Assembly: GCA_022705125.1 (NCBI GenBank)
Contig: JAKJFB010000039.1
Coordinates: 1 to 12,764, forward strand
Origin: Pseudomonadota bacterium
Lineage (GTDB): Bacteria; Pseudomonadota; Gammaproteobacteria; Pseudomonadales; UBA5518
Direction of reading: 5' to 3'
DNA length: 12,764 bases
A model generated the notes under the pieces. The model saw only the letters and a list, made by a program, of their open reading frames with translations, was not told the DNA's origin and did not search any database. Shown here piece after piece: positions 6,234 to 12,764 of the stretch; the stretch's first letter is position 1, and each line of letters begins with the position of its first letter. Both the position numbers and the translations under genes were made by a program.

Positions 6234-6982
6234 TACATCCCGAGCTCTTTCTCCGACACCAGCGGCTTGCCCTTGAGCAGGCGGTTGAAGCGCTTGACCA
6301 GCATGCGCGAGCGCCGGTAATCCTCGAACACCACGATGAACACCTTGCGCAGTTGCCCCTCGGGGCACTCGATCGCGCGCACGCCGTGCCAGGAGTTGCC
6401 GCGCCGCCCGAAGATCAGGCTGCGGTTGTCCATGGTCTCGGCGGTCCAGGCGGCGTCGAAATCCTCGAAGGCGGGGCTGGAGTCCACCGCGAAACGGCCG
6501 TGATCGTCGAGCACGATCGTCTCGCCGCCCCACGCCGGGTCCCAGTTGTCGCGCGTGTTCAGGTAAAAAATGTGCGAGCCGAGCTTGGTGCGCGAATCGC
6601 AGTGCGGCGAGACGCTGCAGGCACGCGGCGTGTAGTGCCAGTGGAAGCGAAAACGGAAATGGCGATGCCCGAGCAGCCGCGCGATGAAGTCGCGGTAGGC
6701 GTCCCCGCGCAGCTCGTCGATGAACTCCTGCCACGGCGCCGGCAACTCCATGCCGTCGAGGTACTCGAGCACGTAGCGATCGTGGTTCTGCTGGCCGTAC
6801 TTGCGCTGGCGCGTGTAGTCGATGGCAGAGGTGAAACGGCTCACGTCGGGCAGGTTCGCTACCAGCCGCGCGAACCCGTCGGCGCTCAGGAAGCCGGCCG
6901 GGTTGATCCACGGGAACGGATCGGTCCGCTGGAATGCGCGCGGATCGATCGCAGCCAGCGCCTTGGTGTCGATGTATGCCAC
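6230..6982 (-). CDS. 2-oxoglutarate/Fe(II)-dependent oxygenase (prolyl 4-hydroxylase-like fold)
   Basis: This 250-residue protein belongs to the 2OG-Fe(II) oxygenase superfamily and would hydroxylate or otherwise oxidise a substrate using O2 and 2-oxoglutarate. The iron triad is visible: His127 and Asp129 in SPHCDS, and distal His199 in GNSWHG. Arg212 (LRKVFIVVF) is placed to bind 2-oxoglutarate. The stretch YLN...W...WGGET (140-154) is typical of the family's core strand. A GTG at 6982 is chosen as start: on the minus strand GGAGG (6991-6987) precedes it by 4 bases. The frame stays open to an ATG at 7081, but the extra 33 residues are low-complexity and lack family features. It runs convergently to the glycosyltransferase gene (14-base gap) and divergently from the sulfotransferase gene. 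The substrate is unknown; a sugar, lipid or amino acid are all possible. Confidence 0.78.
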   Translation of the reverse strand: MAYIDTKALAAIDPRAFQRTDPFPWINPAGFLSADGFARLVANLPDVSRFTSAIDYTRQRKYGQQNHDRYVLEYLDGMELPAPWQEFIDELRGDAYRDFIARLLGHRHFRFRFHWHYTPRACSVSPHCDSRTKLGSHIFYLNTRDNWDPAWGGETIVLDDHGRFAVDSSPAFEDFDAAWTAETMDNRSLIFGRRGNSWHGVRAIECPEGQLRKVFIVVFEDYRRSRMLVKRFNRLLKGKPLVSEKELGMY

Positions 6983-7236
6983 TGCCCCTCCCCGGCCCGA
7001 GCGAACGCCGCGCGAGCACCAGAACCCGATGCCATCAGTGCACGAAATGCTACCAGAGTCGGGCCGCCAATCCATGTGCATATGGCGGCTTGCGGGCCGG
7101 CGCGAACCGCAGCGGCGGCGCGAGGTTGCGGTCGCACAAATGCGCGTTTTGCGACAGGCAAAGTACCGCGGATAGCGGGTGAGCCGGGGACGGGCAGCTG
7201 CTAGTATTTTTTCCCGACATTCGCACGGTTTTCCAG
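6983..7236. other. Divergent intergenic region between the oxygenase and sulfotransferase genes
   Basis: This 254-base gap must hold the start signals for both flanking genes. On the minus side it carries the GGAGG ribosome-binding site of the GTG start at 6982. On the plus side an AT-rich patch (TAGTATTTTTT, 7202-7212) lies 24 bases before the ATG at 7237. TAGTAT matches the -10 consensus at four of six positions, and the -35 position is weak (GTGAGC, 7179-7184, 17-base spacing). No convincing Shine-Dalgarno precedes 7237. No RNA gene or long repeat was seen. Confidence 0.5.
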
Positions 7237-8172
7237 ATGCATACGGTAATCAAGAAGGTCTCGCGGTTCCTCATCCTCGGCCTCTGTTTCTGGATGCCGG
7301 CCGAGCGCAGGATCCGGCTCGAACGCCGGTTGCGCGGCAAGGAGGAATTCCACAAGCTCCAGCTGGCCGACTGCGTGATCGTGTCCTTCGGCAAGAGCGG
7401 CCGGACGTGGTTGCGCGTGCTGCTGTCGCGCTTCTACCAGCTCAAGCACGACCTGCCCGAGCACAACCTGATCGGCTTCGACAACCTGCACCGCCGCAAT
7501 GCCGCGATCCCGCGCATCTTCTTCACGCACGACAATTACCTGAAGGACTACACCGGCAACGCCGATTCCAAGAAGGACTACTACGGCAAGAAGGTGATAT
7601 TGCTCGCGCGCAACCCGCTCGATACCACCGTTTCTCAGTACTTCCAGTGGAAGTTCCGCATGCGCCCCGGCAAGAAGGCGCTGAACGACTATCCCGAGCA
7701 CGGCAGCGAGCTGGACATCTTCCCGTTCATGATGGACCGCGACGCCGGCCTGCCCAAGGTAATCGAATACCTGAACCTGTGGGCGCGCGAGGCGCCCAAA
7801 TGCGCCGACTTCCTGCTGGTGCGCTACGAGGACATGCGCGCCGACACCGCGGGCACGCTGGAGCGCATCGTGAAGTTCATCGGCACGCCCGGCACCGCCG
7901 AGCAGATCCGCGGCGCGGTGGAATTCGCCTCGGTCGAGAACATGCGCGCGATGGAAACCAAGGGCACGTTCTGGAAGAGCGGCAGCCGGATGGTCGCCAA
8001 GGACGCCAGCAACCCCGACTCCTTCAAGGTGCGCAAGGCCAAGGTCGGGGGGTATCGCGACTACTTCGACGATGCGCAGGTGCTCGAGATGCAGGCGCTG
8101 GTGAAGCGGGAACTCGCCGCCTTCTACGATTTTCCGCTCGAGGAACTCAAGGCAGCCTCTCCCGCGGCGTGA
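7237..8172 (+). CDS. PAPS-dependent sulfotransferase (Sulfotransfer_1-like)
   Basis: This 311-residue enzyme should transfer sulfate from PAPS to a hydroxyl or amino group of a small molecule, lipid or glycan. The 5'-phosphosulfate-binding loop is SFGKSGRTW (50-58), preceded by a buried strand. The catalytic His is probably His98 in FTHDN. The 3'-phosphate-binding segment is RNPLDTTVSQY (125-135) with Arg125 and Ser133. RYEDM (196-200) and a C-terminal KAKVGGYRDYF (267-277) match the family's RYED and RKGxxGxW-type elements. Residues 10-20 are hydrophobic (RFLILGLCFWM), perhaps a membrane-associating helix. The length fits cytosolic-type sulfotransferases. It is followed after 73 bases by a GT8-like gene in the same direction and stands divergent from the oxygenase gene. 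The acceptor is not predictable from sequence; a sugar in the product of neighbouring genes is one possibility. Confidence 0.86.
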   Translation: MHTVIKKVSRFLILGLCFWMPAERRIRLERRLRGKEEFHKLQLADCVIVSFGKSGRTWLRVLLSRFYQLKHDLPEHNLIGFDNLHRRNAAIPRIFFTHDNYLKDYTGNADSKKDYYGKKVILLARNPLDTTVSQYFQWKFRMRPGKKALNDYPEHGSELDIFPFMMDRDAGLPKVIEYLNLWAREAPKCADFLLVRYEDMRADTAGTLERIVKFIGTPGTAEQIRGAVEFASVENMRAMETKGTFWKSGSRMVAKDASNPDSFKVRKAKVGGYRDYFDDAQVLEMQALVKRELAAFYDFPLEELKAASPAA

Positions 8173-8180
8173 CACGTAGC

Positions 8181-8210
8181 GGCCCGGCCGCGGCGCGTTG
8201 CGCCCGGGCC
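8181..8210 (+). other. GC-rich hairpin between the sulfotransferase and GT8-like genes
   Basis: A 7-bp inverted repeat (GGCCCGG at 8181-8187, CCGGGCC at 8204-8210) with a 16-base loop lies in the 73-base gap. No T-run follows, and the next gene's GGAGG is 22 bases downstream. It may be an attenuating or mRNA-stabilising stem, or simply GC-rich chance. Confidence 0.25.
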
Positions 8211-8232
8211 CCAGACTCAGTCCAACCTGAAC

Positions 8233-8237
8233 GGAGG
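8233..8237 (+). promoter_or_regulatory. Strong ribosome binding site of the GT8-like gene
   Basis: A perfect GGAGG stands 8 bases before the ATG at 8246. It is among the best Shine-Dalgarno matches in the window, in contrast with the weak or absent ones before 2243, 7237 and 10454. Confidence 0.75.
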
Positions 8238-8245
8238 ACCGGACC

Positions 8246-9193
8246 ATGCAGAACTGCGTTTTCATCCAGACCAATCACAAGCAGATCACCGGCGCGATCG
8301 TGGCGCAACACGCGCTGCGCCGTTACTCGACCCATAACGACCAGTTCGATGTGAAGATCATCGAGAAGAAAGACTACCCCTACTTCGACGCGCGCGAGGG
8401 CCAGACCTACCTGCGCGACGGCGTCAAGCGCGTGTGGCTGAACGACGACCTGCAGTCCTTCACGCTGACGCGTTTCATGCCGCCCGAACTGATGGGATTC
8501 CAGGGCCGCGCCGTCGTGATCGACCCGGACGTGTTCGCCTGCGCGGACGTGTGGGAACTGTTCTCGCGCGACATGCAAGGCAAGGCCGTGATGTGCCGCC
8601 CGCGCTCGGGCACCAAGGGCCTGATCGACAAGTGCCTCGCCACCAGCGTGATGCTGCTCGACTGCGCGAAACTGCAGCACTGGAAGGTGCAAGAGCGCTT
8701 CAACCGGATGTTCGACTTCACCTTCGACTACATGGACTGGATCTGCCTGAAGAGCGAACCGGAAGGGACGGTCGGCCTGCTCGAGCACGAGTGGAACGAC
8801 TTCGACAAGCTCACGCCCGCCACGAAGATGCTGCACACCACGCGCCGTCGCACCCAGCCGTGGAAGACCGGCTTGCCGGTGGACTTCCGCATCGCCGAGC
8901 GCTTCCGCCTGTTCCCGCCGGCGGCATGGCTGATGAAGGCGCGCCGTCACCTGTTCGGCGAGTACGGCCTGATGGGGCACTACCGCAAGCACCCCGACAT
9001 CAACCAGCAGAACTTCTTCTTCGGCCTACTCAAGGAATGCCTCGACAACGGCATGGTGACCGAGAGCTTCCTGCGCGAGGAAATGCGCCTGAACCACGTG
9101 CGCCACGATGCCATCGAGGTGCTGAAGAGCACGCCCGACCTGCCGCCGGCGCCGCGCCACCCGCTCTCCGGCGTCGCGCAGAAGGCCGCCTGA
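8246..9193 (+). CDS. GT8-like (GT-A fold) glycosyltransferase
   Basis: This 315-residue protein looks like a retaining GT-A enzyme of the GT8 type, which transfers a sugar from a nucleotide-sugar. The metal-binding DxD is Asp93-Pro-Asp95 in VVIDPDVF (90-97), right after a hydrophobic strand, followed by DVWELF as in GT8 members. Near 196-208 a HTT...TQPWKTG segment matches the family's His...KPW element, in which the His coordinates the metal. The N-terminus (MQNCVFIQTNHKQITGAIVAQ) gives the first Rossmann strand and a helix typical of substrate entry. No transmembrane segment or signal peptide is seen, so it acts in the cytoplasm or at the inner membrane. It lies 73 bases after the sulfotransferase gene and probably shares its transcript. 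It converges with the second ELM1-like gene (15-base gap). Donor and acceptor are unknown. Confidence 0.68.
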   Translation: MQNCVFIQTNHKQITGAIVAQHALRRYSTHNDQFDVKIIEKKDYPYFDAREGQTYLRDGVKRVWLNDDLQSFTLTRFMPPELMGFQGRAVVIDPDVFACADVWELFSRDMQGKAVMCRPRSGTKGLIDKCLATSVMLLDCAKLQHWKVQERFNRMFDFTFDYMDWICLKSEPEGTVGLLEHEWNDFDKLTPATKMLHTTRRRTQPWKTGLPVDFRIAERFRLFPPAAWLMKARRHLFGEYGLMGHYRKHPDINQQNFFFGLLKECLDNGMVTESFLREEMRLNHVRHDAIEVLKSTPDLPPAPRHPLSGVAQKAA

Positions 9194-9206
9194 GGGCGCG
9201 GCGGCA

Positions 9207-9230
9207 GTTCAGGCGCCGTTCGCCCTGAAC
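9207..9230. terminator. Hairpin at a second convergent junction
   Basis: A 7-bp inverted repeat (GTTCAGG at 9207-9213, CCTGAAC at 9224-9230) can extend inward by two G-C pairs around one bulged C. It overlaps the last codons and stop (9209-9211) of the minus-strand ELM1-like gene and begins 13 bases after the stop of the GT8-like gene. There is no T-run on either side. A convergent 3'-end structure is plausible. Confidence 0.35.
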
Positions 9231-10288
9231 AGCGCCGCGACGGCCGCCGCAGCGCGTTCTGCCTCATCGACCGGGTCGCGCGCGCTCATCGCCGCCTTGC
9301 CCTCGCCCAGCCAGCTCGCGCGCCCGTCCGCCACTAGGCGCCCGATTATCCGTCCGGTGTCGCGACGCATGCGACGCGGCCCGATGGCCATCGCCAGCCG
9401 GTGCGCCAGGGCGTTGAAGCGGTAGTTGTAGCGGCGCTTCCACCAGTGCGGACCGTCTTCGAGGCTGAACAGGAACAGCGGCTTCGCGGCAAACAACGCC
9501 TCGGCGATCATCGACATGCTGTCGGCCGTGACCACGAACTGCTCCGCAAGGCCGAGATAGCCCAGGTAGGGATTGTCCTCGCGCGCTGCGCCCCAACGAT
9601 GGCAATGCACGGCGACGTCGAGCTCGGCGAGGAACGCATCGGTCACGCCGGGCGGCGTGCGCGCGCTGTCTGTCACCAGCACCGAACCGTGCTGCGAACG
9701 CGCCAGTCCGTTGACCAGCCGCCCGAGCCGGCGCGCCTTCTCCGGCGTGAAGACATAGGCGCCGCTGTTGCCCCCGAGCAACACCGCAATGCGCGGCACC
9801 GCGAGCGGCGCAAGGCGCGCGCGCCAGCGTTGCGCCTCGGTCGCGAGCCGCTCCCGGCGCAGGCGATGCATCGGCAGCTCGTTCTCGAGCACGTTGGGGC
9901 GGAGCGGCAGGCTGTACTGGGGCGTGGTGACGATCAGGTCGAATACATCCAGCGGCGCCCACGGCCTGCCGACGTGCACGAGCCGCACGCCCGGCGCCTG
10001 TCTGCGGATCCACCGGGCCACCGGCTCGTTGCGCCGCCCGGAACTGATCACCAGATCCGGCCACGGCGGCTGCAGCGCGCTCGAGGCGCCGCGATCGATG
10101 CCGCACAGCGTCACGCCGAGCAGCCGGTTGGCCAGCAGTTCCCACGGTCGGTAGACGATTCGCTTCTCCTCCCACGGCCACGCGAGTGCTTCGGCCAGCG
10201 CCAGCACCTGGTTGTTGTCGCCCGCCTTGTGGCCGAGCAGCAGCCAGACGCGCGGCGTCAGGCTCGAATGCGCGTTGTCTTCGTTCAC
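9209..10288 (-). CDS. Second ELM1-family protein (COG3660-like), putative GT-B-type glycosyltransferase
   Basis: This 359-residue member is closer to the family pattern than the copy at 979-2103. It shows GDNNQ (23-27) after VWLLLGHK, PDLVISSGRR, HVGRPWAPLDVFDLIVTTPQY followed by SLP, the mid-protein LLGGNSGAY, VTDSARTP and TADSMSM (254-260). The TADSMSM motif sits almost where TGDSVSM sits in the first copy. GTG at 10288 is chosen as start: AAGGAAGGGA on the minus strand (10308-10299) lies about 10 bases upstream, and family homology begins at once. An ATG at 10423 is in frame, but the 45 extra residues look non-coding and would cover the lptF promoter region. It is divergent from lptF, which fits a role in envelope glycan metabolism. 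The biochemical activity of bacterial ELM1 proteins is unproven. Confidence 0.8.
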   Translation of the reverse strand: MNEDNAHSSLTPRVWLLLGHKAGDNNQVLALAEALAWPWEEKRIVYRPWELLANRLLGVTLCGIDRGASSALQPPWPDLVISSGRRNEPVARWIRRQAPGVRLVHVGRPWAPLDVFDLIVTTPQYSLPLRPNVLENELPMHRLRRERLATEAQRWRARLAPLAVPRIAVLLGGNSGAYVFTPEKARRLGRLVNGLARSQHGSVLVTDSARTPPGVTDAFLAELDVAVHCHRWGAAREDNPYLGYLGLAEQFVVTADSMSMIAEALFAAKPLFLFSLEDGPHWWKRRYNYRFNALAHRLAMAIGPRRMRRDTGRIIGRLVADGRASWLGEGKAAMSARDPVDEAERAAAAVAALFRANGA

Positions 10289-10298
10289 CCCGGGATAT

Positions 10299-10308
10299 TC
10301 CCTTCCTT
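10299..10308 (-). promoter_or_regulatory. Ribosome binding site deciding the GTG start of the second ELM1-like gene
   Basis: The minus strand reads AAGGAAGGGA here, a purine-rich Shine-Dalgarno ending 10 bases before the GTG at 10288. No comparable site precedes the in-frame ATG at 10423. Confidence 0.55.
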
Positions 10309-10312
10309 CGTC

Positions 10313-10341
10313 GTGCCAGCCCCGATCCGCTGCATTACAAT
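10313..10341 (+). promoter_or_regulatory. Candidate sigma70-type promoter for lptFG
   Basis: GTGCCA (10313-10318, four of six matches to TTGACA) is separated by exactly 17 bases from TACAAT (10336-10341, five of six matches to TATAAT). Transcription would start near 10348, leaving a leader of about 105 bases before the lptF ATG. The region between 10289 and 10453 is shared with the divergent ELM1-like gene. No Shine-Dalgarno was seen just before 10454. Confidence 0.5.
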
Positions 10342-10453
10342 AGCAACGCTGCCCGAGGCGCGCGACCGCCGACCCCGTCGCGCCTCTCCTGCTCGCGCAA
10401 GCCGGTGCTGCGGCATCATCCACGGACTGTGACCACGGACATCAGCCACCCGC

Positions 10454-11527
10454 ATGCTTATCGAGCGCTACATCACCTCGGAGATCGTCCGCCCCTTCGC
10501 GGCCGGCCTGGCGATTCTGGCGACCGTGTTCATCGCGTTCAGCGCGGCGGTGAAGCTCTCCGAAGCGGCCTCCGGCGAGATCGCCGCGCACGTCGTGGCA
10601 CAACTCATCTTCCTGAACACGCTGATCGCGATGGAAGTACTGGTCCCCACCACGCTGTTCCTGGCCATCCTGTTCGCGATCGGGCGCCTCTACCGTGACT
10701 CCGAGATGGCCGCGCTCAGCGCGGCCGGCGTCAGCGAGGCCAGCATCCTGCGCGCGGTCGGCAAGCTGGGCCTGTTGTGCGCCATCGCGGTGGCGCTGCT
10801 GTCGGTATTCGCGCGACCCTGGGCCTACGCGAGGACCTACGCGCTGGAGCAGCAGACCATCAGCCGCTTCGACCTCTCGAACATCCGCGCCGGCACGTTC
10901 ACCGACGTCGGCAACGGCGGCTACGTGCTCTATGCGCGCGAGGTCGACGTCGAAGCCGACGAGATGCGCGGCGTGTTCCTGCAGGTCGAGCGCGAGCAGC
11001 GCTCGCAGGTCATCTCGGCCGAGCGCGCGCGCATCCACGCCATGGACGAGGAGGGCTCGCGCTCGGTGGAATTCTTCGACGGCCACGCCTACCTGCTCGA
11101 GCGCGGTGGCACGCGCGACATCGACATGCGCTTCAACAGCTTCCTGGTCCGCCTGCCCGAGGAGGAGCGCATCAGCAAGTTCCGGCGCAAGGCCGTGGCC
11201 ACCGGCACGCTGGGTGACTCCGATCAGCCCAAGGACATTGCCGAGTACCAGTGGCGGCTGACCACGCCGCTGGCGACGCTGGTGCTGGCCCTGCTGGCGG
11301 TGCCGCTCAGCCGCGCCAGCCCGCGCCAGTCGCGCTCCGGCATCTTCGCGGTCGCCGTCGCCGTCTACCTGCTGGTGTTCTCCGTCTCGGGCGTCGTGCG
11401 CAACGCGCTCGAGAACGGCGACATCCCGCCGTTCCCGGGCTTGCTGCTCGCGTATGTGCCGCCGGTCGCGCTGCTGGTGCTGCTGATGCTGATGCCGGGA
11501 CTGCGGCGACGGGGATGGCGCCGATGA
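10454..11527 (+). CDS. lptF: LPS export ABC transporter permease LptF
   Basis: This 357-residue inner-membrane protein has the LptF/LptG (YjgP/YjgQ) architecture. Three N-terminal transmembrane helices (about 13-35, 51-79, 99-121) are followed by a periplasmic beta-jellyroll of about 130 residues (roughly 125-255) and three C-terminal helices (about 271-286, 297-316, 327-348). The start MLIERYITSEIVRPF and the coupling segment RLYRDSEMAALSAAGVS (78-94, the loop that contacts the ATPase LptB) are characteristic. The TTPLATLVLALLAVPLSR segment (270-287) is also typical. With LptG and LptB it extracts LPS from the inner membrane and hands it to LptC/LptA. The stop overlaps the lptG ATG (ATGA). 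The order lptF then lptG supports F rather than G. A promoter candidate lies at 10313-10341. Confidence 0.95.
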   Translation: MLIERYITSEIVRPFAAGLAILATVFIAFSAAVKLSEAASGEIAAHVVAQLIFLNTLIAMEVLVPTTLFLAILFAIGRLYRDSEMAALSAAGVSEASILRAVGKLGLLCAIAVALLSVFARPWAYARTYALEQQTISRFDLSNIRAGTFTDVGNGGYVLYAREVDVEADEMRGVFLQVEREQRSQVISAERARIHAMDEEGSRSVEFFDGHAYLLERGGTRDIDMRFNSFLVRLPEEERISKFRRKAVATGTLGDSDQPKDIAEYQWRLTTPLATLVLALLAVPLSRASPRQSRSGIFAVAVAVYLLVFSVSGVVRNALENGDIPPFPGLLLAYVPPVALLVLLMLMPGLRRRGWRR

Positions 11528-12600
11528 TCATCCACCGCTTTCTGGCCGGGCAGCTCGCGCGCGGCTGGTTCATCGTGTTCCTCGTGCTGACCGCGCTGTT
11601 CGGGCTGCTCGCGCTGGTCGACGAGATCGACAACCTGAGCGAGCGCTACCGCCTCGCGCACGCGCTGCATTACGTGTTGCTGACCACGCCACAGCGCGTC
11701 CTCGAGCTCTCGCCCGTGATCGCGGCGCTCGGTACCATCCTCGCGTTCGCCACCCTCACGCGCAACAGCGAGCTCGTCGTGATCCGTGGCGCCGGATTCT
11801 CGCTGCGCCAACTGCTGCAGATCTGCGCGGTCCCCACGCTCGCCATGATGCTCGCGCTGGGTTTTGCCGGGGAATTCCTCGTTGCCGACATGCACCAGCG
11901 AGCCGAAACCGAGCGCATGGTACGGCGCAGCGGCAACCTCGACCTGCTCGACGGCCAGGGGCTGTGGTCGAAGAGCGGCAACCGCTTCTTCAACGTGCGC
12001 AACCTGCGCGCCGGACACATCCCGGAGCAGATCTCTCTGTACGAGTTCGGACCGGACAATGAACTGCTTCGCGCGATCGACGCGCGCGGCGCGGAGCTCG
12101 TCGGCGAGCGCGAGTGGAAGCTGATCGACGTGCAGTTCAAGGAATGGCAGGACGGCAGGGTCAGCACCCGGAACCTGCCCTCGCTGGAGCTCGGGCCGTT
12201 CTGGTCCGCCGCGGAGCTGCCGGCGCTGGGGCAGTCGCTGGCAGCGATGTCGCCGCGCGCGCTCTACGCCTATGCCAACCACCTGGAGCAAAGCGGCGCG
12301 GACGACGGCCAGGTGCGCATGGCCTTCTGGCAGAAGGCCATGCTGCCGTTTTCCTTTGCCGCGATGGTATTGCTGTCCGTCGTTATCGGCGTGGGTTTCG
12401 GCACCACGCGCAGCGCCGCCTTCGGCTGGCGCGTGCTGTCCGGCGCCGTGATCGGTGTCGGCTTCTATCTTTTGACCCAGATATTCCATACCGGCGGACA
12501 GTTGCTGGGCCTGGGGCAGTCCGTCGTGGTGCTGATCCCGATCTGCCTGGTGGTGCTGGCGGCCGCCGTCGTTGCCCGGATCACGCGCGGCCCGCGCTGA
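11524..12600 (+). CDS. lptG: LPS export ABC transporter permease LptG
   Basis: This 358-residue partner of LptF has the same layout: helices near 15-33, 60-80 and 97-119, a periplasmic jellyroll (about 125-255), and three C-terminal helices (about 280-299, 304-323, 333-351). LTRNSELVVIRGAGFS (about 78-93) is the cytoplasmic coupling loop that docks on LptB, and RMAFWQKAMLPFSFAAM (about 266-282) is a strong family mark before the fourth helix. The ATG at 11524 overlaps the lptF stop (TGA 11525-11527), so the two subunits are translationally coupled. Upstream in-frame starts lie inside lptF and are rejected. The DNA after the stop is only 18 bases, leading to an ABC exporter gene, which suggests the transcript continues. 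Confidence 0.95.
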   Translation: MIIHRFLAGQLARGWFIVFLVLTALFGLLALVDEIDNLSERYRLAHALHYVLLTTPQRVLELSPVIAALGTILAFATLTRNSELVVIRGAGFSLRQLLQICAVPTLAMMLALGFAGEFLVADMHQRAETERMVRRSGNLDLLDGQGLWSKSGNRFFNVRNLRAGHIPEQISLYEFGPDNELLRAIDARGAELVGEREWKLIDVQFKEWQDGRVSTRNLPSLELGPFWSAAELPALGQSLAAMSPRALYAYANHLEQSGADDGQVRMAFWQKAMLPFSFAAMVLLSVVIGVGFGTTRSAAFGWRVLSGAVIGVGFYLLTQIFHTGGQLLGLGQSVVVLIPICLVVLAAAVVARITRGPR

Positions 12601-12618
12601 TCCGCCCGAGGATTCACG

Positions 12619-12764
12619 ATGCGACTGATGCTGAGCTTCTACCGCGCCTATCCCTGGCAGACGTTCTTCACGCTGCTGGCGCTTTCGGTGGCGGGACTCG
12701 CCGAGGGCGTCGGGCTCTCGGTGCTGTTGCCGCTGCTGAACATGGCGATGGAGGGACAGGGGCA
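12619..12764 (+). CDS. N-terminus of an ABC exporter (MsbA-like transmembrane/ATPase family), cut by the window end
   Basis: Only 48 codons are visible. The reading begins MRLMLSFYRAYPWQTF and continues with a hydrophobic helix (about 16-40) containing AEGVGLSVLLPLL, a pattern common in the first membrane helix of type-IV (MsbA-like) ABC exporters for lipids, lipid-linked glycans or peptides. GAGGA (12608-12612) stands 6 bases before the ATG, and the gene follows lptG by 18 bases. The ATPase domain lies outside the window, so the family call rests on the first helix and the context. An MsbA-type or lipid-linked oligosaccharide flippase role would fit beside LptFG, but is not shown. Confidence 0.65.
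   Translation, partial: MRLMLSFYRAYPWQTFFTLLALSVAGLAEGVGLSVLLPLLNMAMEGQG

Noticed and set aside
5082..7019. Very long antisense open frame (645 codons), and a 703-codon plus-strand frame over 5093-7204
   Set aside because: They cross several well-supported genes in other frames, are Arg/Ala/Gly-rich with no family motifs, and are typical of stop-poor frames in high-GC DNA.
6983..7081. N-terminal extension of the oxygenase to an ATG at 7081
   Set aside because: The 33 extra residues show no family features, whereas the GTG at 6982 has a GGAGG just upstream.
7179..7207. Promoter GTGAGC-17-TAGTAT before the sulfotransferase gene
   Set aside because: Only three of six and four of six consensus matches. 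It is mentioned in the description of the gap but is too weak to call as a promoter.
10289..10423. N-terminal extension of the second ELM1-like gene to an ATG at 10423
   Set aside because: It would cover the whole lptF promoter region and encode a low-similarity, Cys/Arg-rich stretch. The GTG at 10288 has a purine-rich ribosome binding site.
1..12764. Mobile elements, tRNA/rRNA genes, CRISPR arrays or long direct repeats
   Set aside because: No transposase, integrase, repeat array, tRNA-like cloverleaf or conserved rRNA sequence was recognised on reading through. Only short GC-rich palindromes were found.

Overview
The window is high-GC DNA, densely coding on both strands. It probably comes from a beta- or gammaproteobacterium: lptF and lptG (the LPS-export permeases) lie at the right end, a KdsB-family CMP-sugar synthetase is present, and most genes belong to cell-envelope glycan or lipid families. 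The phylum call is an inference from gene content and base composition; nothing here fixes the genus.

Layout. (1) Positions 1-2103, plus strand: the tail of an unidentified gene, a Tam41-like nucleotidyltransferase (predicted CDP-diacylglycerol synthase of the mitochondrial type) and an ELM1-family protein, closely packed. A hairpin follows. (2) Positions 2243-6215, plus strand: four translationally overlapping genes behind a consensus -10 box. They encode a DRE-TIM (HMGL-like) aldolase fused to a GxGPS Rossmann-like domain, a KdsB-family cytidylyltransferase, a capped HAD phosphatase, and a small glycosyltransferase with motifs resembling those of bacterial CMP-sialic acid transferases. (3) Positions 6230-9193: a minus-strand 2-oxoglutarate/Fe(II) oxygenase, then a plus-strand PAPS-type sulfotransferase and a GT8-like glycosyltransferase. 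(4) Positions 9209-10288, minus strand: a second, divergent ELM1-family protein. (5) Positions 10454-12764, plus strand: lptF, lptG and the start of an ABC exporter.

How the genes may work together. Genes 2243-6215 look like a self-contained route to a CMP-activated 2-ulosonic acid (a Kdo- or nonulosonic-acid-like sugar) and its transfer. The aldolase would join pyruvate, or a similar ketoacid, to a sugar-derived aldehyde. The HAD enzyme would remove a phosphate, the KdsB homologue would make the CMP-sugar, and the last gene would transfer it. No KdsA- or NeuB-type synthase is visible, so the aldolase may replace it. The oxygenase, sulfotransferase, GT8-like enzyme and ELM1 proteins could decorate or extend the same glycan, and LptFG plus the ABC exporter point to envelope export. 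The linkage is inference; the family assignments rest on visible motifs.

No tRNA, rRNA, CRISPR array, insertion sequence or long repeat was seen. All gaps between genes are under 300 bases.
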